From Zooshikella harenae (GTDB taxonomy: Bacteria > Pseudomonadota > Gammaproteobacteria > Pseudomonadales > Zooshikellaceae), in contig NZ_JAGSOY010000052.1 of NCBI RefSeq assembly GCF_018837975.1, positions 1 to 33,632 of the forward strand: 33,632 nucleotides of DNA, in the 5' to 3' direction. Shown here one piece after another: positions 27,137-33,632 of this stretch. The notes under the pieces are model-generated. The model worked only from the letters and a program-made list of their open reading frames with translations. It was not told where the DNA came from and ran no database searches. The translations under genes and the position numbers were made by a program. Each line of letters opens with the position of its first letter. Within the stretch, counting starts at the first letter, position 1.

Positions 27137-27169
27137 TTGAGAAGAAAATCACAAAGATATTCTTCTCAA
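27137..27169 (-). terminator. Stem-loop after cdd
   Basis: TTGAGAAGAA (27137-27146) and TTCTTCTCAA (27160-27169) give a perfect 10-bp stem with a 13-nt loop, about 20 bases after the cdd stop. GC content is low, so it is a modest terminator candidate. Confidence 0.4.
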
Positions 27170-27189
27170 TGTCGATTAAAGAAACGAAT

Positions 27190-27597
27190 TTAGAAATTAA
27201 AGCTAGCCGGGAGTAGCTCGTTCATCTGCCAAAGCGTTGTTTCTTCTTTGTCACATGCTGCATAGACTGGCGCACTTTCAGACAAAAACTCAGCCATAAC
27301 TTGACGGCATGCTCCGCATGGTGAGTACAACTTATTACCTGGCATGTAGATCAGCAAACCTACAAGGTCTTCTTTTTTTAGTCCCTGTGCAACGGCAGAA
27401 AAAATTGCAGTACGCTCGGCGCAATTGGTTAGGCCAAAAGAAATGTTTTCGACATTGCATCCGGGAATTATTTGTCCGGCTTTTGTGAGAAGGGCTGCAC
27501 CTACGGGAAAATCACTGTAGATACAGTAGGCATTAGCAGCAGCTTGTTTGGCAGCAGCTTTCATTGCCATGAGTGTATCATGGGAAATCTCATTCAT
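27190..27597 (-). CDS. cdd: Cytidine deaminase (tetrameric type)
   Basis: Deaminates cytidine and deoxycytidine to uridine and deoxyuridine, zinc-dependent. The 135-aa length fits the short tetrameric class, not the ~290-aa dimeric E. coli enzyme. NVENISFGLTNCAERTAIFSA holds the zinc Cys and catalytic Glu (CAE), and PCGACRQVMAEF the other two zinc cysteines. GAGGG precedes the ATG. It lies about 230 bases upstream of nupC on the same strand and its product feeds DeoA, so the genes form one functional group. Confidence 0.96.
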   Translation of the reverse strand: MNEISHDTLMAMKAAAKQAAANAYCIYSDFPVGAALLTKAGQIIPGCNVENISFGLTNCAERTAIFSAVAQGLKKEDLVGLLIYMPGNKLYSPCGACRQVMAEFLSESAPVYAACDKEETTLWQMNELLPASFNF

Positions 27598-28327
27598 ACC
27601 AAAACCCTCTGATAATCTGCTGGATAAGCATTAAGCAAATGAGCAGTTTACCAATGACTATCAAAAAAGGATGGCTTTTAGGTCAATTGTTTTATGCCAT
27701 GAAGCTTTAACTGACCCTAACAAAGGCAATAAGCTTGTAGCATGGTAGTTTATTTCAATGTCCTGACTACTATCAATCAAACGGTTTATTACCATTGGTG
27801 CAGAGCGCAAAGCCATCATTCGTTACTACTATACCTTTCGCGAAGCATTTATAGGGTCTATATGTATTGTCAAATCCCCATGAAAAGCGCGGTCTGGGTA
27901 TATAAAACAATAGTCTTAACACACCCAATACATTTCGTATGAATGTGTTGACAGTGTTTAAAAATGAAAAAGGGCTTTTAAGCCCCTTGCATATATAGTT
28001 TTAAGCCAACTTATTGATTTAACTGTTATTACCGTCACAGATTGCCACCACTTGAACGAAAATGCAAGCACCTACTGTGTAAACCAAGATAGTTCAAATG
28101 ACATAGATGAAGGGGATGCTTACGAAGCAACTGATTAAGTTGGTAAGCCATTAATTATCTTTTAATAGAGACCGCATTAATACAATGCGAGTATGGATTC
28201 TTGCTAAATTGCTTCTATAATTCGTAAATTTTTTAAGAGGTTATTTTGACGTACATCATATTGATAGGCTGATGCTTATATACTTGTCAAAGTCCTTTTC
28301 CTCAATGTCAACAATGTAAGGTTTAAT
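27598..28327. other. 730-base region without a convincing gene
   Basis: Between cdd (-) and the terC-family gene (+). A hairpin-forming GGGCTTTTAAGCCC lies at about 27972-27985. A frame open without ATG from about 27968 to 28137 could encode a peptide ending NENASTYCVNQDSSNDIDEG-DAYEATD, possibly a gene remnant. A 66-codon ATG frame at 27742-27942 has no protein-like character or ribosome-binding site. Promoters for the two flanking genes must be here. Confidence 0.4.
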
Positions 28328-29083
28328 ATGGAATGGCTTTTTGATCCACAAGCCTGGATCGCTTTGGCTACGCTAACAGCACTTGAAATAGTTTTAGGCA
28401 TAGATAACATCATTTTTATATCCATTTTGGTTGGCCGTTTGCCTCAAAGTGAGCGACAAAAAGGACGACTTATTGGCCTATCGCTTGCCATGGTTGCACG
28501 GATTGCGTTGTTGCTATCTTTAACCTGGATAATGCAGCTGACAGCTCCATTATTTACTGTTATGGCACAGGAAATATCGGGTAGAGATATTATATTACTT
28601 GCAGGAGGCTTGTTTCTGATCGCAAAAAGTACCTTTGAAATCCATAGTTCTCTTGAGGGGCCAGAAAGTCATCAGCATAAACAGCAACAGGTTAGTTTTA
28701 TAGGTGTCTTAGTCCAGATTGCCTTGATTGATATTGTTTTTTCATTTGATTCTGTAATTACAGCGGTAGGCTTGGCTCAGCATGTTCAAGTAATGATTAT
28801 TGCCATTATTATTGCTGTGCTGGTGATGATGGTAGCTGCAAAATCAATCAGTGATTTTGTTGACCGCCATCCAAGTGTAAAAATGCTGGCATTAAGCTTT
28901 TTGGTAATGATTGGAACGACCTTAGTTGCTGAAGGATTAGATTTTCATATTCCTAAAGGATATATCTATTTTGCTATGGCTTTTTCCTTTGGTGTGGAGA
29001 TGCTCAATATGCGCCGTCGAAGTCGTCAAGGTGTACCAGTTACATTACATCGGCCTCTCAGTAAAGAGGAAGTGGAAGAATAA
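28328..29083 (+). CDS. TerC-family integral membrane protein (YgdQ-like)
   Basis: A 251-aa inner-membrane protein with about seven helices, closely resembling E. coli YgdQ. The two inverted half-repeats each carry an acidic membrane motif: TALEIVLGIDNIIFISILV near 18-36 and ALIDIVFSFDSVITAVGLA near 135-153. TerC-family members are linked to tellurite resistance and to metal (manganese) export, often at translocon exit; the role of the YgdQ subgroup is not settled. AAGG lies 8 bases before the ATG. It stands alone, 71 bases before pyrD on the same strand. Confidence 0.9.
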   Translation: MEWLFDPQAWIALATLTALEIVLGIDNIIFISILVGRLPQSERQKGRLIGLSLAMVARIALLLSLTWIMQLTAPLFTVMAQEISGRDIILLAGGLFLIAKSTFEIHSSLEGPESHQHKQQQVSFIGVLVQIALIDIVFSFDSVITAVGLAQHVQVMIIAIIIAVLVMMVAAKSISDFVDRHPSVKMLALSFLVMIGTTLVAEGLDFHIPKGYIYFAMAFSFGVEMLNMRRRSRQGVPVTLHRPLSKEEVEE

Positions 29084-29154
29084 CCATAGCGATAGTAAGT
29101 TTTCAGGTTATAATTTTGCGCGAATCAGCAACTATGGAGTAAAGGGTTAAGCCT

Positions 29155-30186
29155 GTGTATCACTTATTGCGTCAATTATTGTTTACATTACCACCAGAGC
29201 TAGCACATGATGCTGGTTTAAGCGCTATCAAGACGGGGCAAACATTAGGTTTAACCCGTTTTTTTATGCCTCAAGTACCTGATTATCCTGTTCAACTTAT
29301 GGGATTAACTTTTCCCAATCCAGTAGGACTTGCTGCAGGTATGGATAAGAATGCTGATTGCCTTGATGGACTGGGCAATTTAGGGTTTGGCTTTATTGAG
29401 GTTGGCACGGTCACACCAAAGCCTCAGCCGGGAAATGAACGTCCGCGCTTATTTAGAATACCTGAGAAGCAGGCCATCATTAATCGGATGGGGTTCAATA
29501 ACAAGGGTGTTGACCACCTTGTAGAGCAGGTGGCTCGTCGAAAGTATTCAGGTATTGTTGGGGTTAATATAGGGAAAAACCTGACGACGGCTGTTGAGCA
29601 AGCTAATGAGGACTATCTAACCTGCTTACGAAAAGTTTATCTTGCAGCTGATTATATTGCTGTCAATATTTCTTCTCCTAATACTCCAGGCTTAAGGTCA
29701 TTGCAGTTTGGAGATTCTCTCAAGCAGCTCTTATCTTGTTTGAAGTCAGAGCAGCAAACACTGGCTAAACGTTATGACTGTTATCGGCCGTTAGCACTTA
29801 AGATTGCACCTGACTTAACGGATGAAGAGATCAAGCTAGTGGCAGATGCAGTTCGTGATCAAGGGTTTGATGGCATCATTGCAACCAACACAACGATTGA
29901 TAAGCACTTGGTATCTGACTCTAAGCATGGACAAGAAGCTGGAGGACTCAGTGGTGCACCTTTAAAAGAAGAGTCGAATAAAGTCATCAGTGCTTTGCGG
30001 GCTGAGTTGGGGATTGATTTCCCAATTATAGGGGTGGGGGGGATTATGAGTGCAGAGGATGCTGTACAAAAAATTAAATCCGGTGCCAACGTCGTACAGA
30101 TATACTCTGGCTTTATTTACCAAGGACCAGCATTAATTAGAGATTGTGTACTCGCGATTAAAGAGTCATTAGCTGAGAGAAAATAA
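29155..30186 (+). CDS. pyrD: Dihydroorotate dehydrogenase (quinone), class 2
   Basis: Oxidises dihydroorotate to orotate in pyrimidine synthesis, passing electrons to membrane quinone; FMN enzyme on the inner face of the inner membrane. The 343-aa protein starts with GTG (MYHLLRQLLFTLPPELAHDAG), and this N-terminal amphipathic region is the class-2 membrane-binding extension. Motifs: FPNPVGLAAGMDKNADC (FMN), INRMGFNNKG, VNISSPNTPGLRSLQ with the catalytic Ser of class 2, LKIAPDLTDEEI, ATNTTI, GGLSGAPLKE and IGVGGIMSAEDA. Ends before a 7-bp GC stem-loop. Confidence 0.96.
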   Translation: MYHLLRQLLFTLPPELAHDAGLSAIKTGQTLGLTRFFMPQVPDYPVQLMGLTFPNPVGLAAGMDKNADCLDGLGNLGFGFIEVGTVTPKPQPGNERPRLFRIPEKQAIINRMGFNNKGVDHLVEQVARRKYSGIVGVNIGKNLTTAVEQANEDYLTCLRKVYLAADYIAVNISSPNTPGLRSLQFGDSLKQLLSCLKSEQQTLAKRYDCYRPLALKIAPDLTDEEIKLVADAVRDQGFDGIIATNTTIDKHLVSDSKHGQEAGGLSGAPLKEESNKVISALRAELGIDFPIIGVGGIMSAEDAVQKIKSGANVVQIYSGFIYQGPALIRDCVLAIKESLAERK

Positions 30187-30200
30187 GTTTCTGCTTAACA

Positions 30201-30221
30201 GGGCCTTTGAAACTAAGGCCC
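30201..30221. terminator. Stem-loop between pyrD and rmf
   Basis: GGGCCTT and AAGGCCC form a GC-rich 7-bp stem with a 7-nt loop, 14 bases after the pyrD stop and 39 bases beyond the end of rmf on the other strand. Likely serves the convergent pair; T runs are short. Confidence 0.55.
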
Positions 30222-30259
30222 CGGTTTACGTAGTGTGTTAAAAATTAAGAGAAGATAAT

Positions 30260-30472
30260 CTAACTGTAGTGCAACTGTTGCTGCTTATGAATGCCGGAAA
30301 CACCGGTATAGCCATCCCAGCTATCGGTTCGCCCCTCGCGCCAGCCGGTTAGCCATGCTTGTCGTTGATGGAGTTGATCATGTGGACAGGATTCTTTAGG
30401 TTTTCCTGTAATACCTGATTGATACCCTTTTTGGAAAGCCCTTTCTTCTCTACTTCTTTTTTGTCTTTTCAT
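30260..30472 (-). CDS. rmf: Ribosome modulation factor
   Basis: A 70-aa basic protein that binds 70S ribosomes in stationary phase and drives 100S dimer formation (hibernation). MKRQKRSREERAFQKGYQSGITGKPKESCP followed by LHQRQAWLTGWREGR matches E. coli RMF through its conserved core. It is longer at the C-terminus (about 15 extra residues, Gln/His-rich tail) than the 55-aa E. coli protein. RMF is restricted to gammaproteobacteria and close relatives, which supports the source. GAGG lies upstream of the ATG. Confidence 0.93.
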   Translation of the reverse strand: MKRQKRSREERAFQKGYQSGITGKPKESCPHDQLHQRQAWLTGWREGRTDSWDGYTGVSGIHKQQQLHYS

Positions 30473-30800
30473 AATCCAGATCGCCTCACTGGCTTAAATG
30501 AGTGAATTGAATGATTACAGTGGTAAATATTTGTAAAAAAGGAATGCTTGCATAAAACTGGTGGTTGGTGACTCCTTTTAACACACACCTCAGTTAGAGT
30601 AATAGCGGATAGCACTCTTAAAGTTAAGAAATCATTATTTATAGATAATTAATCTTTTATTAATCCTGCCTATATGAGTCTAGTTCATTGAGGTAGTTCA
30701 ATACAAGGAACAATAAGCAATAATGAAGATTATGCTTTGCATTCATAACAGATCCGCTAAAATAGCCCAATTTTTTTACCTGCTCAGATGATGACGTACT
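30473..30800. other. Divergent promoter region of rmf and rlmKL
   Basis: About 330 AT-rich bases between the divergent starts. I see no gene, no clear hairpin and no repeat. Promoters for both genes should lie here, but no box pair is good enough to assign. Confidence 0.5.
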
Positions 30801-32984
30801 ATGGCAAATACGATAGTTGACTGCTTTGTAACATGTGCAAAACACCTAGAGGGCCTGTTAGCTGAAGAGATTCAAGCGCTAGGTGGGCATAGCATTAAAG
30901 AAACCGTTGCTGGAGTAACATTCAAAGCATCGATGCCTGATGTTTATCGTGTTTGTATGTGGAGTCGTCTTGCCAACCGGGTTTTACTCCCTTTGGTTCA
31001 AGGAAAAGTTGAGCAGGCGGATGATTTATATACACTGGTTCAACAAGTACCTTGGGAGGATCATTTATCACCAACAGGTACAATAGCAGTTGATTTTTCT
31101 GGCTCTTCGAATGCAATTCGTCATACACGTTTTGGCGCGCAGACAGTTAAAGATGCCATTGTTGACCTTTTGCGGGCGAAGACTGGAAAGCGTCCTTCGG
31201 TTCAACTAAAGCAGCCAGATATTAGGGTTAATGCATATCTTAAGCGGGATAACGTCATCATCGCTTTGGATCTATCAGGTGAAAGTTTGCACCAGCGAGG
31301 TTATCGGTTACAGGCTGGAGCAGCTCCACTTAAAGAAACATTAGCAGCCGGTGTTTTGTACCGCTTAGGCTGGTCTAGTCATTGGCAAGATTACCCAATG
31401 CTTATTGATCCAATGTGTGGTGCAGGAACGCTGGTAATAGAAGCAGCTCATATGGCTATGGATCGTGCTCCAGCATTGAATCGCCAGTTTTTTGGTTTTA
31501 ACCGTTGGTATGGACATATTCCCCAGCAGTGGCGAGAAGTCGTTGCTGAAGCTCAGGATCGCTTTGCTGTGGGTCTTGAGCGAGACTTGCCTGGGCTGGT
31601 TGGACTGGAAACTAATCAAGCAACGCTTAATGCTGCATGTAACAATATCCAGCGTGCAGGGTTGAAGGACAAAGTTCAAATTAAACACCAAGACCTTTCA
31701 ACACTGTCACAAGTAATTGGAAATCTTGAGAAGGGATTTTTAGTAACAAACCCACCTTATGGAGAGCGTTTAGGGGATGATGCGACACTGCTTTACCTCT
31801 ATCAAAATTTGGGAGCTCAGCTAAGAGAGCACTGTATGGGGTGGGATGCAGGGTTGATAACAGGAAATCCAGAGTTGGCTAAGCGGATGGGGTTAAGAGC
31901 AAAACGGCAGTATTCATTTTTTAATGGTGCGCTGCCTTGTAAGCTATTGACCTTTGAAGTATCTCCTGAGTACTTAGTAAAAGCCCGAAGGCCCGTAGAA
32001 GATCAGTCTTCAGCTAATAATGAGGCAAAGGCTAGAGAGCATGTTTCTGCTGGGGCAACAATGTTTGCCAATAGGCTTCGTAAAAATCTTAAAAAGCTAA
32101 AGCCCTGGCTTAAACAACAGAACGTTGATTGTTATCGAATCTACGATGCGGATATGCCTGAATATGCTTTCGCAATTGATCGCTACAGTGATTGGTTGCA
32201 TGTACAGGAGTATGCTCCACCAGCGAGTGTTGATCCTGAACGAGCACAACAACGTCTACTTGATGCATTAAGTGTTTTACCTGAGGTGACAGGTGTTGCG
32301 AGTAATCAAGTCGTGCTCAAGCAGCGTCGTAAACAGAAAGGAACTCAGCAGTATAAACGGCAAGATCAGACGGGCGAGCTGCTTTCTGTGACTGAGTATC
32401 ACGCTCGACTATTGGTTAACCTAAAAGACTACCTGGATACAGGACTGTTTTTGGATCACCGGCCAATGCGTAGGCAAATATTTGCGGAAGCCAGTGGGAA
32501 ACGTGTGCTTAATTTGTATTGTTATACCGCTTCAGTATCAGTACATGCTGCACTGGGTGGTGCAGCATGTACAGTCAGTGTTGATTTGTCTCCTACCTAC
32601 ATTAGTTGGGCCACTAAAAACTTCGCGTTGAATGGGTTAGGGGAGCAGCATGAACTCATTCAAGCGGATTGCTTAACGTGGTTGGAGCAGGAGCACAGTA
32701 AGTTTGACTTGATTTTTATTGATCCTCCAACTTTCTCAAATTCAAAGCGCACTCAGCAAGACTTTGATATTCAACGTGATCATGAACGATTATTAATACT
32801 TGCCATGTCACATTTAGATAAGCAAGGTACCTTGTATTTTTCCAATAACTTTAGGCGTTTCAAACTTGCTGATTCCTTGTTTCATCAGTTTGAGGTGGAA
32901 GATATTTCTAACAAAACTATTGACCCAGACTTTGCTCGAAACCAAAAAATTCATCGTTGTTGGCGGCTTCGACATCGGAGCTGA
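30801..32984 (+). CDS. rlmL: Bifunctional 23S rRNA methyltransferase RlmKL
   Basis: A fused enzyme that makes m2G2445 (RlmL half) and m7G2069 (RlmK half) in 23S rRNA during 50S assembly. The 727-aa length fits. An N-terminal THUMP region (about 45-155) is followed by the first methyltransferase, with SAM motif DPMCGAGTLVIEAA at about 203 and catalytic NPPYGERLGDD at about 317; the second has VLNLYCYTASVSVHAALGGA at about 568 and IDPPTFSNSKR at about 641. N-terminus CFVTCAKHLEGLLAEEI and MWSRLANRVLLPL match the E. coli protein. Monocistronic as far as can be seen. Confidence 0.96.
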   Translation: MANTIVDCFVTCAKHLEGLLAEEIQALGGHSIKETVAGVTFKASMPDVYRVCMWSRLANRVLLPLVQGKVEQADDLYTLVQQVPWEDHLSPTGTIAVDFSGSSNAIRHTRFGAQTVKDAIVDLLRAKTGKRPSVQLKQPDIRVNAYLKRDNVIIALDLSGESLHQRGYRLQAGAAPLKETLAAGVLYRLGWSSHWQDYPMLIDPMCGAGTLVIEAAHMAMDRAPALNRQFFGFNRWYGHIPQQWREVVAEAQDRFAVGLERDLPGLVGLETNQATLNAACNNIQRAGLKDKVQIKHQDLSTLSQVIGNLEKGFLVTNPPYGERLGDDATLLYLYQNLGAQLREHCMGWDAGLITGNPELAKRMGLRAKRQYSFFNGALPCKLLTFEVSPEYLVKARRPVEDQSSANNEAKAREHVSAGATMFANRLRKNLKKLKPWLKQQNVDCYRIYDADMPEYAFAIDRYSDWLHVQEYAPPASVDPERAQQRLLDALSVLPEVTGVASNQVVLKQRRKQKGTQQYKRQDQTGELLSVTEYHARLLVNLKDYLDTGLFLDHRPMRRQIFAEASGKRVLNLYCYTASVSVHAALGGAACTVSVDLSPTYISWATKNFALNGLGEQHELIQADCLTWLEQEHSKFDLIFIDPPTFSNSKRTQQDFDIQRDHERLLILAMSHLDKQGTLYFSNNFRRFKLADSLFHQFEVEDISNKTIDPDFARNQKIHRCWRLRHRS

Positions 32985-33296
32985 ATAGGGCAGCTTGTAG
33001 TGATGATTAGGCTAGGGATGGCTGATTGACGAGTTTGTTCGCTATTTGATCTAATAGTATGGTTAAGTATTTTTTTGTTTTAGTAAGTGAACTAGGTTCC
33101 AAATAGCTGAGGTTTGCTGACGGGTATCAATTTATATAAGGCTGGTTGCAGTATAATCCCCTAATAATACCCCATTGAAGAGGGTGTAGAGGGTTGGGTT
33201 GTTTAAGAGAATCTAAGGTGAATCGTCCTGGGATAGGGGGCGGTAAATACTAATTTGCCAAGTAGTTATTAGTTAAGCAGTAGTTGGAGATATATT
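32985..33296. other. Intergenic region after rlmKL
   Basis: About 310 bases without a gene. A TATAAT at 33152-33157 is a -10 candidate for the small gene at 33297, with a poor -35. No terminator-like hairpin was found directly after rlmKL. Confidence 0.4.
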
Positions 33297-33608
33297 ATGC
33301 CTGAGATCATTGTTACCATTGCTGGTTTTTTTCCAATGATCATTTTTCCTGCCGCTACAGTGATTCAGTTAATTGCACTGTTAAAAAGTAAAACAGGAAA
33401 AGGAGTCAGCAAGATTACTTGGTTTCTCTTCGGGATTGCGAACATAGGCGCTTACCTGATGAGCCCACAAAACTATGCAGCTATTCAGTCCATCATTGGC
33501 TTTTTAGGAACCGCATTGATCGATTTTGTCATCGTCTTTCTTGCACTTAAATATGAGCTAAGCGAACGGAACACTGCTAGTCGCTGTGGTGATGCTGTTA
33601 CAAACTAA
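33297..33608 (+). CDS. Small PQ-loop/SemiSWEET-like membrane protein
   Basis: A 103-aa protein with three predicted helices (about 5-27, 38-56, 63-85), the unit size of SemiSWEET and PQ-loop proteins. The segment FPAATVIQLIALLKSKTGKGVSKITWFLFGIANIGAY has the family's pattern of a helix, Ser/Thr-Lys-Gly-Val-Ser loop and a Trp-containing second helix. SemiSWEETs transport sugars as dimers; here the substrate is unknown. GGAG lies 8 bases before the ATG. The C-terminal tail is soluble. Confidence 0.6.
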   Translation: MPEIIVTIAGFFPMIIFPAATVIQLIALLKSKTGKGVSKITWFLFGIANIGAYLMSPQNYAAIQSIIGFLGTALIDFVIVFLALKYELSERNTASRCGDAVTN

Positions 33609-33632
33609 TTTTTATTTCCAGGTTACTAAAAA

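Noticed and set aside
27742-27942. 66-codon plus-strand frame between cdd and the TerC-family gene
   Set aside because: Composition is not protein-like, there is no ribosome-binding site and no recognisable motif.
1-33632. CRISPR array, rRNA, tRNA, integrase or transposase genes
   Set aside because: I found no regularly spaced repeats, no cloverleaf-like tRNA and no recombinase motifs in the visible frames, so the accessory left part is not called a prophage or integrative element.

Overview
The window is about 33.6 kb of AT-rich bacterial chromosome (roughly 40% G+C by eye). It is most likely from a marine or host-associated gammaproteobacterium. The markers are ribosome modulation factor (rmf), a fused rRNA methyltransferase RlmKL, class-2 membrane-type pyrD, a YgdQ-like TerC protein and a DeoD-type phosphorylase operon. 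A relative of Oceanospirillales is plausible, but the genus cannot be fixed from sequence alone.

Layout. (1) 1-2870: an array of displaced toxin C-terminal cassettes, each followed by a small immunity-type gene. The three internal toxin fragments all begin, in frame and without a start codon, at the same 10-mer GTTCCAAACA (Val-Pro-Asn). Fold signatures are papain-like, nucleotidyltransferase-like and a truncated third type. (2) 3000-8470: two tandem ~2.7 kb paralogues on the + strand. They share promoter, start region and about 575 C-terminal residues, but have different N-terminal domains. The first is frame-shifted at a G7 tract inside its signal peptide. REP-like palindromes in opposite orientations flank the second. 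(3) 8550-11486: a minus-strand pair of secreted proteins; the 640-aa member is a divergent third member of the same family. (4) 11971-13278: a membrane-anchored acidic protein and an O-methyltransferase. (5) 13359-17505: two LysR-regulated units, one with a Vmh-like MBL-fold protein and a DsbA-family protein, the other with phenolic acid decarboxylase padC. (6) 17872-21333: a Ycf48-like periplasmic propeller and an RND/MMPL exporter, preceded by 16-bp tandem repeats. (7) 21405-27597, minus strand: nucleoside uptake and salvage/catabolism (cdd, nupC, deoC, deoA, deoB, deoD). (8) 28328-33608: terC, pyrD, rmf, rlmKL and a small PQ-loop membrane protein.

How it works together. Region 7 is a complete route: NupC imports nucleosides, Cdd deaminates cytidines, DeoA and DeoD phosphorolyse pyrimidine and purine nucleosides, DeoB moves the phosphate from C1 to C5, and DeoC splits deoxyribose-5-phosphate to acetaldehyde and glyceraldehyde-3-phosphate. 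Regions 1-3 are accessory. The best candidate for an undescribed system is the secreted family in 3071-11486. It has a conserved cysteine-containing coiled-coil and lysine-rich C-terminal module joined to exchangeable N-terminal domains that carry FG-GAP/VCBS-like calcium loops. Its function is unknown.
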